Assembly: GCA_040218415.1 (NCBI GenBank)
Contig: JAVJRN010000080.1
Span: 124,001 to 188,000 of the forward strand
From: JAVJRN01 sp040218415
Lineage (GTDB): Bacteria; Bacteroidota; Bacteroidia; Cytophagales; Cyclobacteriaceae
Direction: 5' to 3'
Length of the DNA: 64,000 bases
Shown: positions 53,894 through 63,357 of the stretch, one piece after another
Position numbering within the stretch: position 1 is the first letter of the stretch
Layout of the letters: every line of letters begins with the position of its first letter
Position numbers and translations under genes: made by a program
The notes under the pieces: generated by a model
The model's database searches: none
The model's input: the letters and a program-made list of their open reading frames with translations, nothing else
What the model was told of the DNA's origin: nothing

Positions 53894-55053
53894 TGATTTT
53901 TCTTTAGTCGGGTATTTAATTTACCGACGTAATTTTCATCGAGAAGTCCAAGTTCCTTTTTTAATTTCATGATTCGATCGTAAGATTCCTTTATTCTCAA
54001 AGGAGGTATATCTCCGTTTTTTACAAAGAATTGAATAATATCAAATATTTGATTGGCGCTAACTATTTCAGAATTAGGAACATTATTTGCAAATAGCAGA
54101 ATATCAACACCAGCCAAAATGCTTCCTTTTATGGCTTCTTCTAATCCAAACTCATTTGCAATGGCTTTCATCTGCATGTCATCAGAAAATATAACCCCTT
54201 TATAGCCTAAAAAACCACGCAATAAATCAGTAACAATTGGTGCTGACAATGTTGCTGGTTTCTTGGTTTGATCCAATACTCCATTGACAATATGTGCCGT
54301 CATTATTGCACTCACAGCACCTGAATCAATCATCGCCTTGTAGGGATAAAGTTCGTTTATCTTCCAAGTGCCAGTCACATCTGCTATACCAAGATGGGTA
54401 TCACTTTGTGAACTTCCATGACCTGGAAAATGCTTCAGTGTAGTTCCAATTTTATAGTTTTTATGTGTCTCAACCACAATTGATGCATGCTTTGTAATAA
54501 TTTCATGTTCTTTGCTAAACGACCTTCCCATTCGCCCAATAACAGGATTATTCGGATTGATATTGACATCAACTGACGGGGCAAAATTCATGTTTAGCCC
54601 TAAACTATGTAATGTACTCGCCGTTTTCTCTGCGTAATATCTTGTAGAATCTACATTATTCAGGTTTCCCAAATATTCAGCCGTTACAGTTTTAGGAAAT
54701 CCATAACGTGGTTTAAGCCGATTTACTTTCCCTCCCTCTTCATCAATGCTTACGAATAATGGTATTGGTGCTTTCTTCTGAGAATAGCCTATGATCTCTT
54801 TTAAATTCTTCTTTGGACTTTCAAAAGAAATGTTTTTTTCAAATAAAATGATGCTTCCAACTTTTCCTGATTCAATTGCGTCAAAAACGGGATTGCTTTT
54901 GTCAAGGTAATCTTTGTCACCAACGCCAATGAGAATCATTTGACCAATCATTACGCTCAAAGAGTCTTCAGAGATCTTTTCCTCATCTTGAGCCGATAGT
55001 TCAAATCTCAAGATTGAAAGAGCAGTAAAAAGAATTATTGATTTTTTAATCAT
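53890..55053 (-). CDS. Glycoside hydrolase family 3 beta-N-acetylhexosaminidase (NagZ-like)
   Basis: A 387-residue exported enzyme with a signal peptide ending ELSAQ near residue 22. The GH3 signature KHFPGHG is at 207-213, followed by the NagZ-type catalytic Asp-His pair (Asp218, His220 in SDTHLG). The nucleophile Asp is in FSDDMQM near 290. It should cleave GlcNAc from muropeptides or chitooligosaccharides in the periplasm. The C-terminal domain of larger GH3 enzymes is absent. It overlaps its neighbours on both sides by 4 bases, inside a four-gene operon. Confidence 0.93.
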   Translation of the reverse strand: MIKKSIILFTALSILRFELSAQDEEKISEDSLSVMIGQMILIGVGDKDYLDKSNPVFDAIESGKVGSIILFEKNISFESPKKNLKEIIGYSQKKAPIPLFVSIDEEGGKVNRLKPRYGFPKTVTAEYLGNLNNVDSTRYYAEKTASTLHSLGLNMNFAPSVDVNINPNNPVIGRMGRSFSKEHEIITKHASIVVETHKNYKIGTTLKHFPGHGSSQSDTHLGIADVTGTWKINELYPYKAMIDSGAVSAIMTAHIVNGVLDQTKKPATLSAPIVTDLLRGFLGYKGVIFSDDMQMKAIANEFGLEEAIKGSILAGVDILLFANNVPNSEIVSANQIFDIIQFFVKNGDIPPLRIKESYDRIMKLKKELGLLDENYVGKLNTRLKKNQ

Positions 55054-56138
55054 AGGTGTATTGGATTCCTGTTTTGCTTCCTAAGCAATTTACCATCCAA
55101 AGTTAAGTAGTAGCCTTGTAGATCAGCGGTTAAACAGGAATGAATTGGAAGAATAACCACTAGATTACCTACTTTCAAAGAGGAAATGTATGCATTGCTG
55201 CCAGATATTATGCCGTGTTCTTGAGATAATCTGACCACCTTGGCTATTGGATTAGGCGCCCAGCCATCTTCATGCAGAGGAACAACCGCTCCAAAATATT
55301 TTTCCTGATCAATAATAATGTGATCCTTTGAGAAATGTACAGCTCCGCCATAAATCACCGCCTCATTTCTGGTGGGATGTATGGCAACAACAGGACAAAC
55401 CATACATACAGCAACGTCTGATAGCCTACATACTCCAAAAGAATGTTGCATCATATCATAAAATGCAAGATTGCCAGGTCGTAACTCATCAATATCCGAA
55501 AATTGATCAAGTAATGAACAAGTCGGTGTATCACCATAGGAAATAATCAGATCGCGCTTGCTCATCTTCCTTATATCGCAAAGTACCTGCCTGCTATTTT
55601 CAAAAATAACCTGTGCGGATTCCTTATCGATACTGGTGTAAGAGTGACCAGCGTGTCCCAAAAGACCAATTAATTGATGTTGCCGGTAGTTAAAGTTGAA
55701 TAACTCGGCTAACACTTCCACTTGACTTGCTTCTACTCCCGTGCGATGCGTTCCTAAGTCAATTTTGATGAAAATATTTAATGCTGAAGGAATATTTTGG
55801 ACGGCATGTTCGAGAGACGCTGTAGATTCAACAATAATATTGAGCACAATCTCACTTGCCAACCTATTTATTTCCTCAAATTCTAGTGGATTATATGGAA
55901 AAGCGATGGTGATATTCTCCCAGCCGCAATCTGCGAAATAAGCTGCCATACTTACAGATGAGCACGTAATTTGATTGACACCTTCTTGTCTAAACCATTC
56001 GCCAATATCTGCAGAATGGTGTGTTTTGAAATGCGGTCGGAACAATGCATTGGAGTGATCAGCCTTAGCCTTCATAGCTCTGATATTCTGACGCACTATC
56101 GTTTCGTTAACAAAGAGTGTTGGTTGCTTAATTTTCAT
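55050..56138 (-). CDS. D-threonine-aldolase-like PLP enzyme (fold type III)
   Basis: A 362-residue cytoplasmic protein of the alanine-racemase N-terminal fold combined with a DSD1-type C-terminal domain. The PLP Lys is Lys38 in RPHFKTH. The C-terminal metal site appears as HSC (His333, Cys335), matching the His-x-Cys of D-threonine aldolases and D-serine dehydratases. Both activities act on D-hydroxy amino acids. It lacks a signal peptide. It overlaps the ceramidase-like gene by 11 bases and the NagZ-like gene by 4. Confidence 0.9.
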   Translation of the reverse strand: MKIKQPTLFVNETIVRQNIRAMKAKADHSNALFRPHFKTHHSADIGEWFRQEGVNQITCSSVSMAAYFADCGWENITIAFPYNPLEFEEINRLASEIVLNIIVESTASLEHAVQNIPSALNIFIKIDLGTHRTGVEASQVEVLAELFNFNYRQHQLIGLLGHAGHSYTSIDKESAQVIFENSRQVLCDIRKMSKRDLIISYGDTPTCSLLDQFSDIDELRPGNLAFYDMMQHSFGVCRLSDVAVCMVCPVVAIHPTRNEAVIYGGAVHFSKDHIIIDQEKYFGAVVPLHEDGWAPNPIAKVVRLSQEHGIISGSNAYISSLKVGNLVVILPIHSCLTADLQGYYLTLDGKLLRKQNRNPIHL

Positions 56139-57489
56139 ACATAATTTCGATTATTCGAGTGGAGATATCACTCATGTATGCCCCCATATTCGGACCATAC
56201 CAGCTCATTGTTCTAGATTCATACTTTTCCAAATCATACCATTCATCTTTGATAACATATCCTAAATAGTCTCCGTTGAATGACGTAATTATCAATTTCA
56301 TTCCTAATTCTTCTGCTTTTTTATAGAGCGGCAAAGCCAATTCTCCTGAAAAATCGCATGGCATTCCGATTAATAGAAGGTTATTAATTTTAAGTATGGA
56401 AATGTCAGGTGTGTATTCTCCAAAGAAATAATGAAAGAGGTACGGCCTGATGGCAAGATTCTTTGAGATTTTAAAATAAGGTAACCCAACTGGTAATTTC
56501 AGTTTTAAAGAAGAAATTGTACTCACTTCCTGATAAGGTATTCCTATTAATTCTAAAAGATCAAATTGGTTTTTTAACTCATCCGCAAGTATCCCTGCTT
56601 TTTTCCAGCCATCTTCTCCAACAACATTTGGCCCCATGCTACCAACAGCCCCGGCCATAAAACCAACGATATCGTAATTGCCTGTTGATTTTAGTTGTCT
56701 GGTTAAAATTCCAGGATAATCATTAGAAACGGCTCTATTCGACCGACCTAAGCAAGTTGCATGAGCGCTGAAAGAAGTAATTAATGATTGCTCATTAGTG
56801 GTAAGAAGGCTAAGTACATGAAACCAAGGATCCAGCTCACCATATTCTTTCGCCAAACGATTATACACCATATCCTTTACGTTGAGCTTACTGTATCCTA
56901 TGAGACTTCCAGAACTAAGTTTACCCTCTGCCTCTGACAAGCCTTGATTGAACGCAATTGCCATTCTATCGATAATATCCTCATCAAAGTTACCAGCAAA
57001 TAACTCACCTACAAGACCAGGCGCCCAACCCCCAACACTCGAATGTGTATGGCTCGCCGTGTAATATATTTCTTCCGGTTTCCAACCTTGAGGCAATCTT
57101 GAAGCAATTTGCCTTTTTAATTCTGGGTGAATAATGAGTAGATCTGCAACCACTAATGCAACCTTCTCGATTCCCTTTTTTATAACGAATATTTTAAAAA
57201 ATACTGAGTCATGAATGCTAGTTGATGCTTTTGGGTCTCTTGCACCATATCCAGCCAGTGGTTGCATTGGTATCACAGGAATAGGAACTTTTGACCAGCC
57301 CATCAATGCTTCTTGAGCACTTCGATTTGGAAGGTAATGATCATCGAGGGAATCCAGCCGTTGTTGCATTTCATGATAAAATGGCTTTGTTTGATATGAA
57401 CCTCGGTCAATGAAGGTGAAAACTAAGGTGCTCATTGTCAATAAAATGAGCAGTGTAACCATAATACCTTTGGCCAAATGATAAATCAT
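56128..57489 (-). CDS. Neutral/alkaline ceramidase-like hydrolase, membrane-anchored
   Basis: A 453-residue protein with an N-terminal hydrophobic segment (residues 7-27) that may be an anchor, and a periplasmic ceramidase-family domain. Zinc-site residues are visible: HTHS at 147-150, His243 in SAHATCLG, and SNDYPG at 255-260; NGDYLGYV and the Glu-Tyr region follow near 415. The hexapeptide GDVSPN with the catalytic Ser of characterised neutral ceramidases reads GSMGPN at 283-288, with Gly286 in the Ser place. It also lacks the C-terminal domain of longer enzymes. The substrate may be an N-acyl compound other than ceramide. First gene of the overlapped operon. Confidence 0.85.
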   Translation of the reverse strand: MIYHLAKGIMVTLLILLTMSTLVFTFIDRGSYQTKPFYHEMQQRLDSLDDHYLPNRSAQEALMGWSKVPIPVIPMQPLAGYGARDPKASTSIHDSVFFKIFVIKKGIEKVALVVADLLIIHPELKRQIASRLPQGWKPEEIYYTASHTHSSVGGWAPGLVGELFAGNFDEDIIDRMAIAFNQGLSEAEGKLSSGSLIGYSKLNVKDMVYNRLAKEYGELDPWFHVLSLLTTNEQSLITSFSAHATCLGRSNRAVSNDYPGILTRQLKSTGNYDIVGFMAGAVGSMGPNVVGEDGWKKAGILADELKNQFDLLELIGIPYQEVSTISSLKLKLPVGLPYFKISKNLAIRPYLFHYFFGEYTPDISILKINNLLLIGMPCDFSGELALPLYKKAEELGMKLIITSFNGDYLGYVIKDEWYDLEKYESRTMSWYGPNMGAYMSDISTRIIEIMYEN

Positions 57490-57538
57490 TGCTACAAATT
57501 AATGAAATTGCCAGTCATTTCTAGTTAACCTACGACAA

Positions 57539-58186
57539 TTGGAAAAAGTCTCTTTTGACCTATTCGGTCTAACGCTCCTTGAGCCATTATCTGTTTTAAC
57601 CAATTGGCTAATGGCTTTCTTATGTATTTCTTATTTCAATACGCTGAAGCCAAATAATGACTACTTAAAATTTTGGCGTAGGTTTTTTCTTTTATACGCT
57701 GGCTCTTTCATCTTTGGAGGACTCTCTCACCTTTTCTTTCATTATAGTTCCATGACAGGTAAAATTCCTGGTTGGACTTGTGCTTTACTTGGGGTAACAT
57801 TCGCCGAATGGGCCATGACTTTTCGTCTTGATAAACCAGAGTTAATAAGAATACTAATTGTCATAAAAATTTGCCTTTCTTTTATATTTCTAGGTATTGA
57901 TTTTAAGTTTTTGTGGGTAATGTTACATACCACAGGCTTATTGTTTTTTGTCTGTTTGCCAGCACTTACTAAATGGATTGGGGGATTGCTCAATTTCAAA
58001 TATTTTGTCTATTCGATATTTTTTTTGCTTTTAACAGCTCCGATCAAGCTATTAAAGATAGATTTTCATCCTGCTTATTTTAACCGAGATGATATAAGCC
58101 ACGTTTTTATTATTATATCTCTTGGTTTAATTTTTAAAGGAGTCAGATTAACGGGAGTTGTTGTTCCTCAAGGCTACACTTCATAA
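57539..58186 (+). CDS. Six-span membrane protein of unknown function
   Basis: A 215-residue polytopic protein starting at TTG (MEKVSFDLFGLTLLEPLSVL); an in-frame TGA lies 36 bases upstream and the first ATG would remove a needed segment. It has about six hydrophobic spans with conserved-looking polar residues inside them: Ser-His and His in GLSHLFFHY near 64-72, His in WVMLHTTG, and Asp-His in DDISHVF near 187-193. The pattern of membrane-embedded His and Asp recalls CREST-type membrane hydrolases (alkaline ceramidases), but this is inference. It is divergent from the ceramidase-like gene, 49 bases away. Confidence 0.7.
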   Translation: MEKVSFDLFGLTLLEPLSVLTNWLMAFLCISYFNTLKPNNDYLKFWRRFFLLYAGSFIFGGLSHLFFHYSSMTGKIPGWTCALLGVTFAEWAMTFRLDKPELIRILIVIKICLSFIFLGIDFKFLWVMLHTTGLLFFVCLPALTKWIGGLLNFKYFVYSIFFLLLTAPIKLLKIDFHPAYFNRDDISHVFIIISLGLIFKGVRLTGVVVPQGYTS

Positions 58187-58353
58187 GATTCTTAAAAGTT
58201 TACTTGGCGTATCAAGTTCAAGTAAGATTAGTTATTAGATATCATATTCGGCTTACCTCCTAAGCAAACTATTTTTTAACATAGCTTGCCATCCTGTATT
58301 AAATTCTACGAGTGTCACTTGAGCCATCTTCTGGTTTGAATAAGGCATAAAAA

Positions 58354-58375
58354 AAGCAGCTCTGTGGAGCTGCTT
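58354..58375 (-). terminator. Intrinsic terminator of the rimP-nusA-infB operon
   Basis: AAGCAGCTC-TGTG-GAGCTGCTT forms a nine-pair stem. Read on the minus strand it is followed by seven Ts, 25 bases after the infB stop. Confidence 0.88.
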
Positions 58376-58399
58376 CTAATATTTATTAGTCGATTGATC

Positions 58400-61300
58400 T
58401 TAAAGCGTTCGTTTCACTTCTTTCATTTCAAACCCTTCGACAATATCGCCTTCTTTGATATCATTGAAGTTTTTGATAGAAAGTCCACATTCGAAACCTT
58501 TCTTCACTTCCTGAACATCATCCTTAAATCGTTTTAGTTGATTGATTTCACCTTCGTAAACCACTATACCATCACGAACTAGTCGTACTTTATTCGATCT
58601 CTTCACCGTACCTTCAGTAACATAACTACCAGCTACTGTACCCACTTTGGAAATCTTAAATACTTCTCGAACTTCGATATTTCCTGTAATAACTTCTACA
58701 GATTTTGGTTCAAGCATACCCTCCATCGCGTCTTTTACGTCGTTGATGGCGTCATATATAATTGAATATAACCTTATTTCAATTTCTTCATTTTCCGCTA
58801 TTTTTCTAGCAGCTGACGAAGGTCGAACTTGGAAACCAACAATTACAGCATCTGATGCAGATGCCAAAAGCACATCTGACTCGGAAATTTGTCCAACTGC
58901 TTTATGGATAATGTTTACTTGAACTTCCTCGGTAGAAAGTTTCAATAATGAATCAGACAATGCTTCAATAGAGCCATCCACATCACCTTTAACGATCACA
59001 TTAAGTTCTTTAAAGCTTCCAATGGCTAATCTTCTACCGATTTCATCAAGCGTAATATGTTTCTTAGTCCTAATGGATTGTTCACGATTGATTTGTCCAC
59101 GTTTGGTCGCGATTTCTCGTGCCGCACGATCTGACTCCATTACGTTGAAACGATCGCCAGCTTGCGGCGCTCCGTCTAATCCAAGCATTTGTACTGGAGT
59201 AGCTGGGCCGACCTCTAGAAGTCTTTTCCCTCTGTGATCGTACATGGCCTTCACTTTACCAAAGTTTGCACCAGCCAGAACCACATCTCCAATTCTCATA
59301 GTTCCCGCTTGAACCATCATGGTGGTTACATAGCCTCGACCTTTATCGAGTGTTGCTTCTACAACCGTTCCTAATGCTGGTTTATTTGGATTAGCATTTA
59401 AATCTAATAATTCGGCTTCCAACAAGACCTTTTCAAGTAGATCGTCAATGCCCTCACCAGTTTTAGCGGATACATGCTGAGATTGGTATTTTCCACCCCA
59501 ATCCTCCACAAGGATATTTATCGCAGAGAGCTGTTCTTTAATTTTTTCAGGATTCGAATTGGGTCTATCAACTTTATTGATAGCAAATACAATTGGAACA
59601 CCTGCAACCTGCGCATGGTTTATTGCTTCTTTCGTTTGCGGCATGACAGCATCATCGGCAGCAATTACAATAATTGCAATATCTGTGATTTTGGCTCCAC
59701 GCGCTCTCATGGCTGTAAAAGCTTCGTGACCTGGAGTATCAAGAAAAGCGACACGTTTGCCATTTTCGGTCATTACATCATAAGCACCTATGTGCTGAGT
59801 GATACCGCCTGCTTCTCCTTCTGTAACTTTTGCACTTCGGATATAATCCAATAAAGATGTCTTACCATGGTCTACATGACCCATTATAGTCACAATAGGC
59901 GCTCTATGGATCAAATCTTCCTTAGCGTCAATGACCACTTGAACCTCGATTTCCTCGTCATCACCGGTGAATTCTACATCAAAACCGTACTCATCAGCAA
60001 TTACAGTAATCGATTCAGCATCAAGTCTTTGATTGATCGAAACGAACATACCCAATGACATACATGTAGAAATAATGTCATTCACCGTTATATCCAGTAG
60101 GGAAGCTAGATCACTCGCGGAAATAAACTCCGTTACCTTAAGCTTTTTCGCTTCTTGTTGGTTTTGTAAATTTCGTTCTTCTTCCGCATCTGCTTTTGCA
60201 GATCGTTTATCTTTTCTGTATTTCGAGCGATTACCGCCCCCACCTTGATTACCGCCCCCGCTTAGTTTAGCGAGTGTAGCTTTAATTTTATCTTGGATTT
60301 CCTTGTCCGTAAGTTCTTCCGTTTTTCTAGGGTCTCTTCTCGGCGCAGCAGGAGGTCTTTGTCCACCAGCTGGTCTATTAGGCCCTCCAGGTCTTGATCC
60401 ACCGGCTGATCCAGGTCTGTTTCCACCAGCATTTGGTCTACTTCCAGCACCAGTTGCAGGGGCAATACGTTTTCTCGGTCTTTTCTTCCGATCCTTATTT
60501 TCGTCAGAACTTGCAACAGGTTTTGCTTTCCTCTTGTCTGCTGGTAATTCAATTTTACCGATGACCGTGAGGCCTTTGAGGGAGTCAGCTTTTGCTTCGA
60601 TTACCTGATCCTCACGACGTACTTCCTTAGGGCCTTCTTTATTTTCTATTTTTTCGTCGGCTGGTTTGAGAGTGAGACCTTGTTTAGCTTCTACCTTAGG
60701 GAATGCCACTTTCGGTTCTTCTTTCTTTTCCTCCTCTTTTTTCTGTTCTTCTTTTACAGGCTCTGGCTTTGGATTGTCCTCCTTGGCCGGTTCCTCTACT
60801 GTCTGTGGATTAAAGGTTTTCGCCTCCTTAGAAGCCTCTACTTTTGGCTCTTCTTGCTTAGCTTCTTCCTTTTTCACTACTTCTGGAGCAGCTGCCTTTT
60901 CTATTTTTAGCTCTTCCGCCTTTGGCTCCTCTACTTTTGGCTTTGACTTCTCTTTAAGTGGAGTTTCAGGTTTCGCTTCGACAGGCTTAGGTTCTTCTTG
61001 TTTAGGTTTTTTTCCTAATGTAGAAAGATCAATTTTTCCAATGACTTTAGTGCCACTTAGTGTAGGCTTAGATGTAAGCGGTTCTTGCTTTTCTTCCTTA
61101 ACCTCCTCTTTTGCTTTTGGCTCTACTTTTTTAATCTCCTCTTTCTTAGGCGGCACAGGAGCCGCACTATTATTGTCCTTGATTAATACCCGTTCCTCTT
61201 CATCGGCTTTTTTAGCGTCGGATGATTTGATGGTCACATTTTCAACGTGTGATGTGCCAATGGTTAAGCCAGAAGCCTCCTCCTTATCCAAAGCAGAATC

Positions 61301-61465
61301 AGCGAACTCTTTAGAGAGTAGTACATATTGCTCTTGGGATATTTTGGAGTTAGGACTGCTATCTACATCAAAGCCTTTAGTAGAAAGGAAATCTAAAATA
61401 GTATTTCTTCCAACATTAAGCTTTCTAGCAACCTGACTTAATCTATATGTTTTTTCGTCTGCCAT
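58400..61465 (-). CDS. infB: Translation initiation factor IF-2
   Basis: GTPase that places initiator tRNA on the ribosome. The 1021-residue protein has an N-terminal IF2_N motif ([20 protein letters not shown], residues 7-26), a long Lys/Glu/Pro-rich disordered region to about 320, a Gly/Arg/Pro segment to 400, a second IF2_N-like part, then the G domain with GHVDHGKT near 524-531, DTPGHEAF and NKVD. Domains II to IV complete the normal end. The long charged linker is typical for Bacteroidota IF-2. It is the third gene of rimP-nusA-infB. Confidence 0.97.
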   Translation of the reverse strand: MADEKTYRLSQVARKLNVGRNTILDFLSTKGFDVDSSPNSKISQEQYVLLSKEFADSALDKEEASGLTIGTSHVENVTIKSSDAKKADEEERVLIKDNNSAAPVPPKKEEIKKVEPKAKEEVKEEKQEPLTSKPTLSGTKVIGKIDLSTLGKKPKQEEPKPVEAKPETPLKEKSKPKVEEPKAEELKIEKAAAPEVVKKEEAKQEEPKVEASKEAKTFNPQTVEEPAKEDNPKPEPVKEEQKKEEEKKEEPKVAFPKVEAKQGLTLKPADEKIENKEGPKEVRREDQVIEAKADSLKGLTVIGKIELPADKRKAKPVASSDENKDRKKRPRKRIAPATGAGSRPNAGGNRPGSAGGSRPGGPNRPAGGQRPPAAPRRDPRKTEELTDKEIQDKIKATLAKLSGGGNQGGGGNRSKYRKDKRSAKADAEEERNLQNQQEAKKLKVTEFISASDLASLLDITVNDIISTCMSLGMFVSINQRLDAESITVIADEYGFDVEFTGDDEEIEVQVVIDAKEDLIHRAPIVTIMGHVDHGKTSLLDYIRSAKVTEGEAGGITQHIGAYDVMTENGKRVAFLDTPGHEAFTAMRARGAKITDIAIIVIAADDAVMPQTKEAINHAQVAGVPIVFAINKVDRPNSNPEKIKEQLSAINILVEDWGGKYQSQHVSAKTGEGIDDLLEKVLLEAELLDLNANPNKPALGTVVEATLDKGRGYVTTMMVQAGTMRIGDVVLAGANFGKVKAMYDHRGKRLLEVGPATPVQMLGLDGAPQAGDRFNVMESDRAAREIATKRGQINREQSIRTKKHITLDEIGRRLAIGSFKELNVIVKGDVDGSIEALSDSLLKLSTEEVQVNIIHKAVGQISESDVLLASASDAVIVGFQVRPSSAARKIAENEEIEIRLYSIIYDAINDVKDAMEGMLEPKSVEVITGNIEVREVFKISKVGTVAGSYVTEGTVKRSNKVRLVRDGIVVYEGEINQLKRFKDDVQEVKKGFECGLSIKNFNDIKEGDIVEGFEMKEVKRTL

Positions 61466-61493
61466 AAATTGATTTTACTGCAACAGCGCTAAT

Positions 61494-62735
61494 TTATTCA
61501 AATTCTTGTTTTAATATTTTCATAACGTTCTGAATCGTCTCTTCTTCAAGATCGGTTCTACGAGCCAAATCTTCAGTAGACAATGTCAGAACACTCTTAG
61601 CTGTATCTAATCCTATTCGCTTCAACTCTTCAATCACCCAGCTTTCAATTTCATCTGAGAATTCGTTGAGATCCACATCTTCGTCATCAAAGTCACCAAG
61701 TTCTCTGAAAACATCTATTTCTAATTCTACTAACCGTGAGGCCAACTTAATATTTTGACCCCCTTTTCCGATTGCCAACGATACCTGATCAGGTTTCAAA
61801 AAGACGGATACTCTATCTTTTTCCTCACTAATCTTCATGCTCTGAAGTTTCGCCGGACTCAATGCCCTTGTTACATACAATTCCAAATTGTCCGTAAAAT
61901 TAATGACATCTATGTTCTCATTCTGCAATTCGCGCACAATAGAGTGTATTCTTGAGCCTTTCATTCCTACGCATGCTCCTACAGGATCAATTCTGTCATC
62001 ATACGATTCTACAGCTACTTTGGCTCTCTCTCCCGGTTCTCTAACAACCTTTTTAATGGTAATCAGGCCGTCATAAACCTCAGGCACTTCGCTTTCAAAC
62101 AATCTTTCAAGGAATATCGGAGAAGTTCTAGATAGAATAATCTTGGGATTACCGTTTACCATTTCTACACGATGAACAATGGCTCTTACTGAATCACCCT
62201 TTCTAAATCTATCTTTTTGTATTTGCTCATTTTTAGGAAGGCTAATTTCATTACCTTCTCCATCAATGAGTAAAACCTCACGACTTAAAGTCTGATATAC
62301 TTCACCTGTAATGATTTCACCTACAAGCTCTTTATATTTATCAAAAAGAATATCTTTTTCAAGATCTTTAATCTTTTGAATTAGCGTTTGTCGAGCAGTC
62401 ATTACCGCTCTTCTTCCAAAATCTAATAATTTTATTTCTTCGGCAACTTCTTCGCCTATTTCAAAATCTGGTTCGATTTTTCTGGCATCAGTTAAGCTGA
62501 TTTTATCATGATCCCAAATATCTTCTGAGTCATCATCTACGATTTCTCGAAATCTCCAGATCTCTAAGTCCCCTTTGTCAGTGTTGATGATAATATCAAA
62601 ATTATCGTCAACCTTATATTTCTTACGAATCATTGTTCTGAAGACGTCCTCCAAAATTCTGATCATCGTTGGTCTGTCAATGTTTTTGCCTCTGGCAAAA
62701 TCTGCAAACGAATCAATTAAAATTCCACTATCCAT
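61494..62735 (-). CDS. nusA: Transcription termination/antitermination factor NusA
   Basis: RNA-polymerase-binding factor. The 413-residue protein has an N-terminal domain (residues 1-130), an S1 domain near 135-200, and two KH domains, with GACVGMKGSRIHSIVREL near 231-248 and AIGKGGQNIKLASRL near 301-315. A short C-terminal acidic region with a single helix-hairpin-like repeat follows. It lies one base after rimP. NusA in E. coli affects pausing and termination, so the hairpin in this operon's leader may be relevant to its own expression. Confidence 0.97.
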   Translation of the reverse strand: MDSGILIDSFADFARGKNIDRPTMIRILEDVFRTMIRKKYKVDDNFDIIINTDKGDLEIWRFREIVDDDSEDIWDHDKISLTDARKIEPDFEIGEEVAEEIKLLDFGRRAVMTARQTLIQKIKDLEKDILFDKYKELVGEIITGEVYQTLSREVLLIDGEGNEISLPKNEQIQKDRFRKGDSVRAIVHRVEMVNGNPKIILSRTSPIFLERLFESEVPEVYDGLITIKKVVREPGERAKVAVESYDDRIDPVGACVGMKGSRIHSIVRELQNENIDVINFTDNLELYVTRALSPAKLQSMKISEEKDRVSVFLKPDQVSLAIGKGGQNIKLASRLVELEIDVFRELGDFDDEDVDLNEFSDEIESWVIEELKRIGLDTAKSVLTLSTEDLARRTDLEEETIQNVMKILKQEFE

Positions 62736-62736
62736 G

Positions 62737-63201
62737 TTACTTAAATGATACTAAAACCTTCGCTTTTTCTATGTTATCCAGCTCAATCGTCGTTGCTTCT
62801 TTCGACTTTTCTGGTTTTATTTTTATTACCTTTTCTTCTATAACTTCTAGAAGCTCCCCTTCAATCTTATGACCATCTTTGGTATTTACACTCAAAGATC
62901 GCCCTATATTCTTCTTATACTGCCTAATCTGACTAAGTGGCTGATCCAATCCAGCACTTGAAACTTCTAATATGTATTTCCCTGTTAATATTTCCTCTTC
63001 CTCCAAAATTGCCGATAATCTTCTGCTAAGTGCAGAACACTGATCGATGGATATTCCTTCGTCACCATCAAGATATATTTCTAATTTTTGATTGCCTTGA
63101 TTTCCACGAAGATTAAGACTAACAATAAATAGGCTCTCGTCCTCTACAAGGATGTTTTCTACATGTTGTCTAATCTTACTTTCAAGAGGTTCTGTGCTCA
63201 C
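62737..63201 (-). CDS. rimP: Ribosome maturation factor RimP
   Basis: Assists 30S subunit assembly. The 154-residue protein starts at GTG (MSTEPLESKIRQHVENIL). Its N-terminal domain contains the LEIYLDGDEGISIDQCSALSRRLS region with the conserved Asp near residue 48, and the YILEVSSAGLDQPL motif near 82-95 is diagnostic for the family. It is the first gene of the operon with nusA and infB. The leader carries a hairpin plus T-run just before the start. Confidence 0.95.
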   Translation of the reverse strand: MSTEPLESKIRQHVENILVEDESLFIVSLNLRGNQGNQKLEIYLDGDEGISIDQCSALSRRLSAILEEEEILTGKYILEVSSAGLDQPLSQIRQYKKNIGRSLSVNTKDGHKIEGELLEVIEEKVIKIKPEKSKEATTIELDNIEKAKVLVSFK

Positions 63202-63215
63202 TTATGATTATTAAT

Positions 63216-63240
63216 AAAAAGAGGGGACTGTTGTCCCCTC
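63216..63240 (-). terminator. Terminator-like hairpin in the rimP leader
   Basis: GAGGGGAC-TGTT-GTCCCCTC is a perfect eight-pair GC-rich stem. On the minus strand it is followed by TTTTTATT, and the rimP GTG lies about 15 bases further on. It is downstream of the rimP promoter, so it would be transcribed as part of the leader and could act as an attenuator. Its DNA also overlaps the -33 element of the divergent cysS promoter. Confidence 0.65.
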
Positions 63241-63259
63241 GAACTAAATTTTATATTTG
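63231..63259 (+). promoter_or_regulatory. Promoter of cysS
   Basis: TTG, 18 bases, TATATTTG: a full match to the Bacteroidota -33/-7 pattern, about 100 bases upstream of the cysS ATG on the plus strand. The divergent rimP promoter begins three bases further on. Confidence 0.65.
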
Positions 63260-63262
63260 CAG

Positions 63263-63294
63263 CAAAGCTAATAGAAATTTTGATTTTTATCAAA
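63263..63294 (-). promoter_or_regulatory. Promoter of the rimP-nusA-infB operon
   Basis: On the minus strand this reads TTTG, 20 bases, then TAGCTTTG, matching the Bacteroidota consensus. Transcription should start near 63256 and give a leader of about 55 bases that contains the terminator-like hairpin. Confidence 0.65.
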
Positions 63295-63357
63295 TAGAGC
63301 TAGAAATCAGCCATTTTTGATGAAAGTTTTTAGCGAGTTAATTCAAACAGACAAATA

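Noticed and set aside
58256..58348. Short minus-strand frame of about 31 codons in the gap before infB's terminator (contains VTLVEFNTGW)
   Set aside because: It vaguely recalls a transposase C-terminus, but it is too short, has no partner sequence, and could be chance.
60666..61436. A 256-codon open frame on the plus strand, opposite infB
   Set aside because: It is the antisense of the Lys/Glu/Pro-rich low-complexity part of IF-2, which naturally gives long Ser/Phe-rich antisense frames. It has no start signal or domain.
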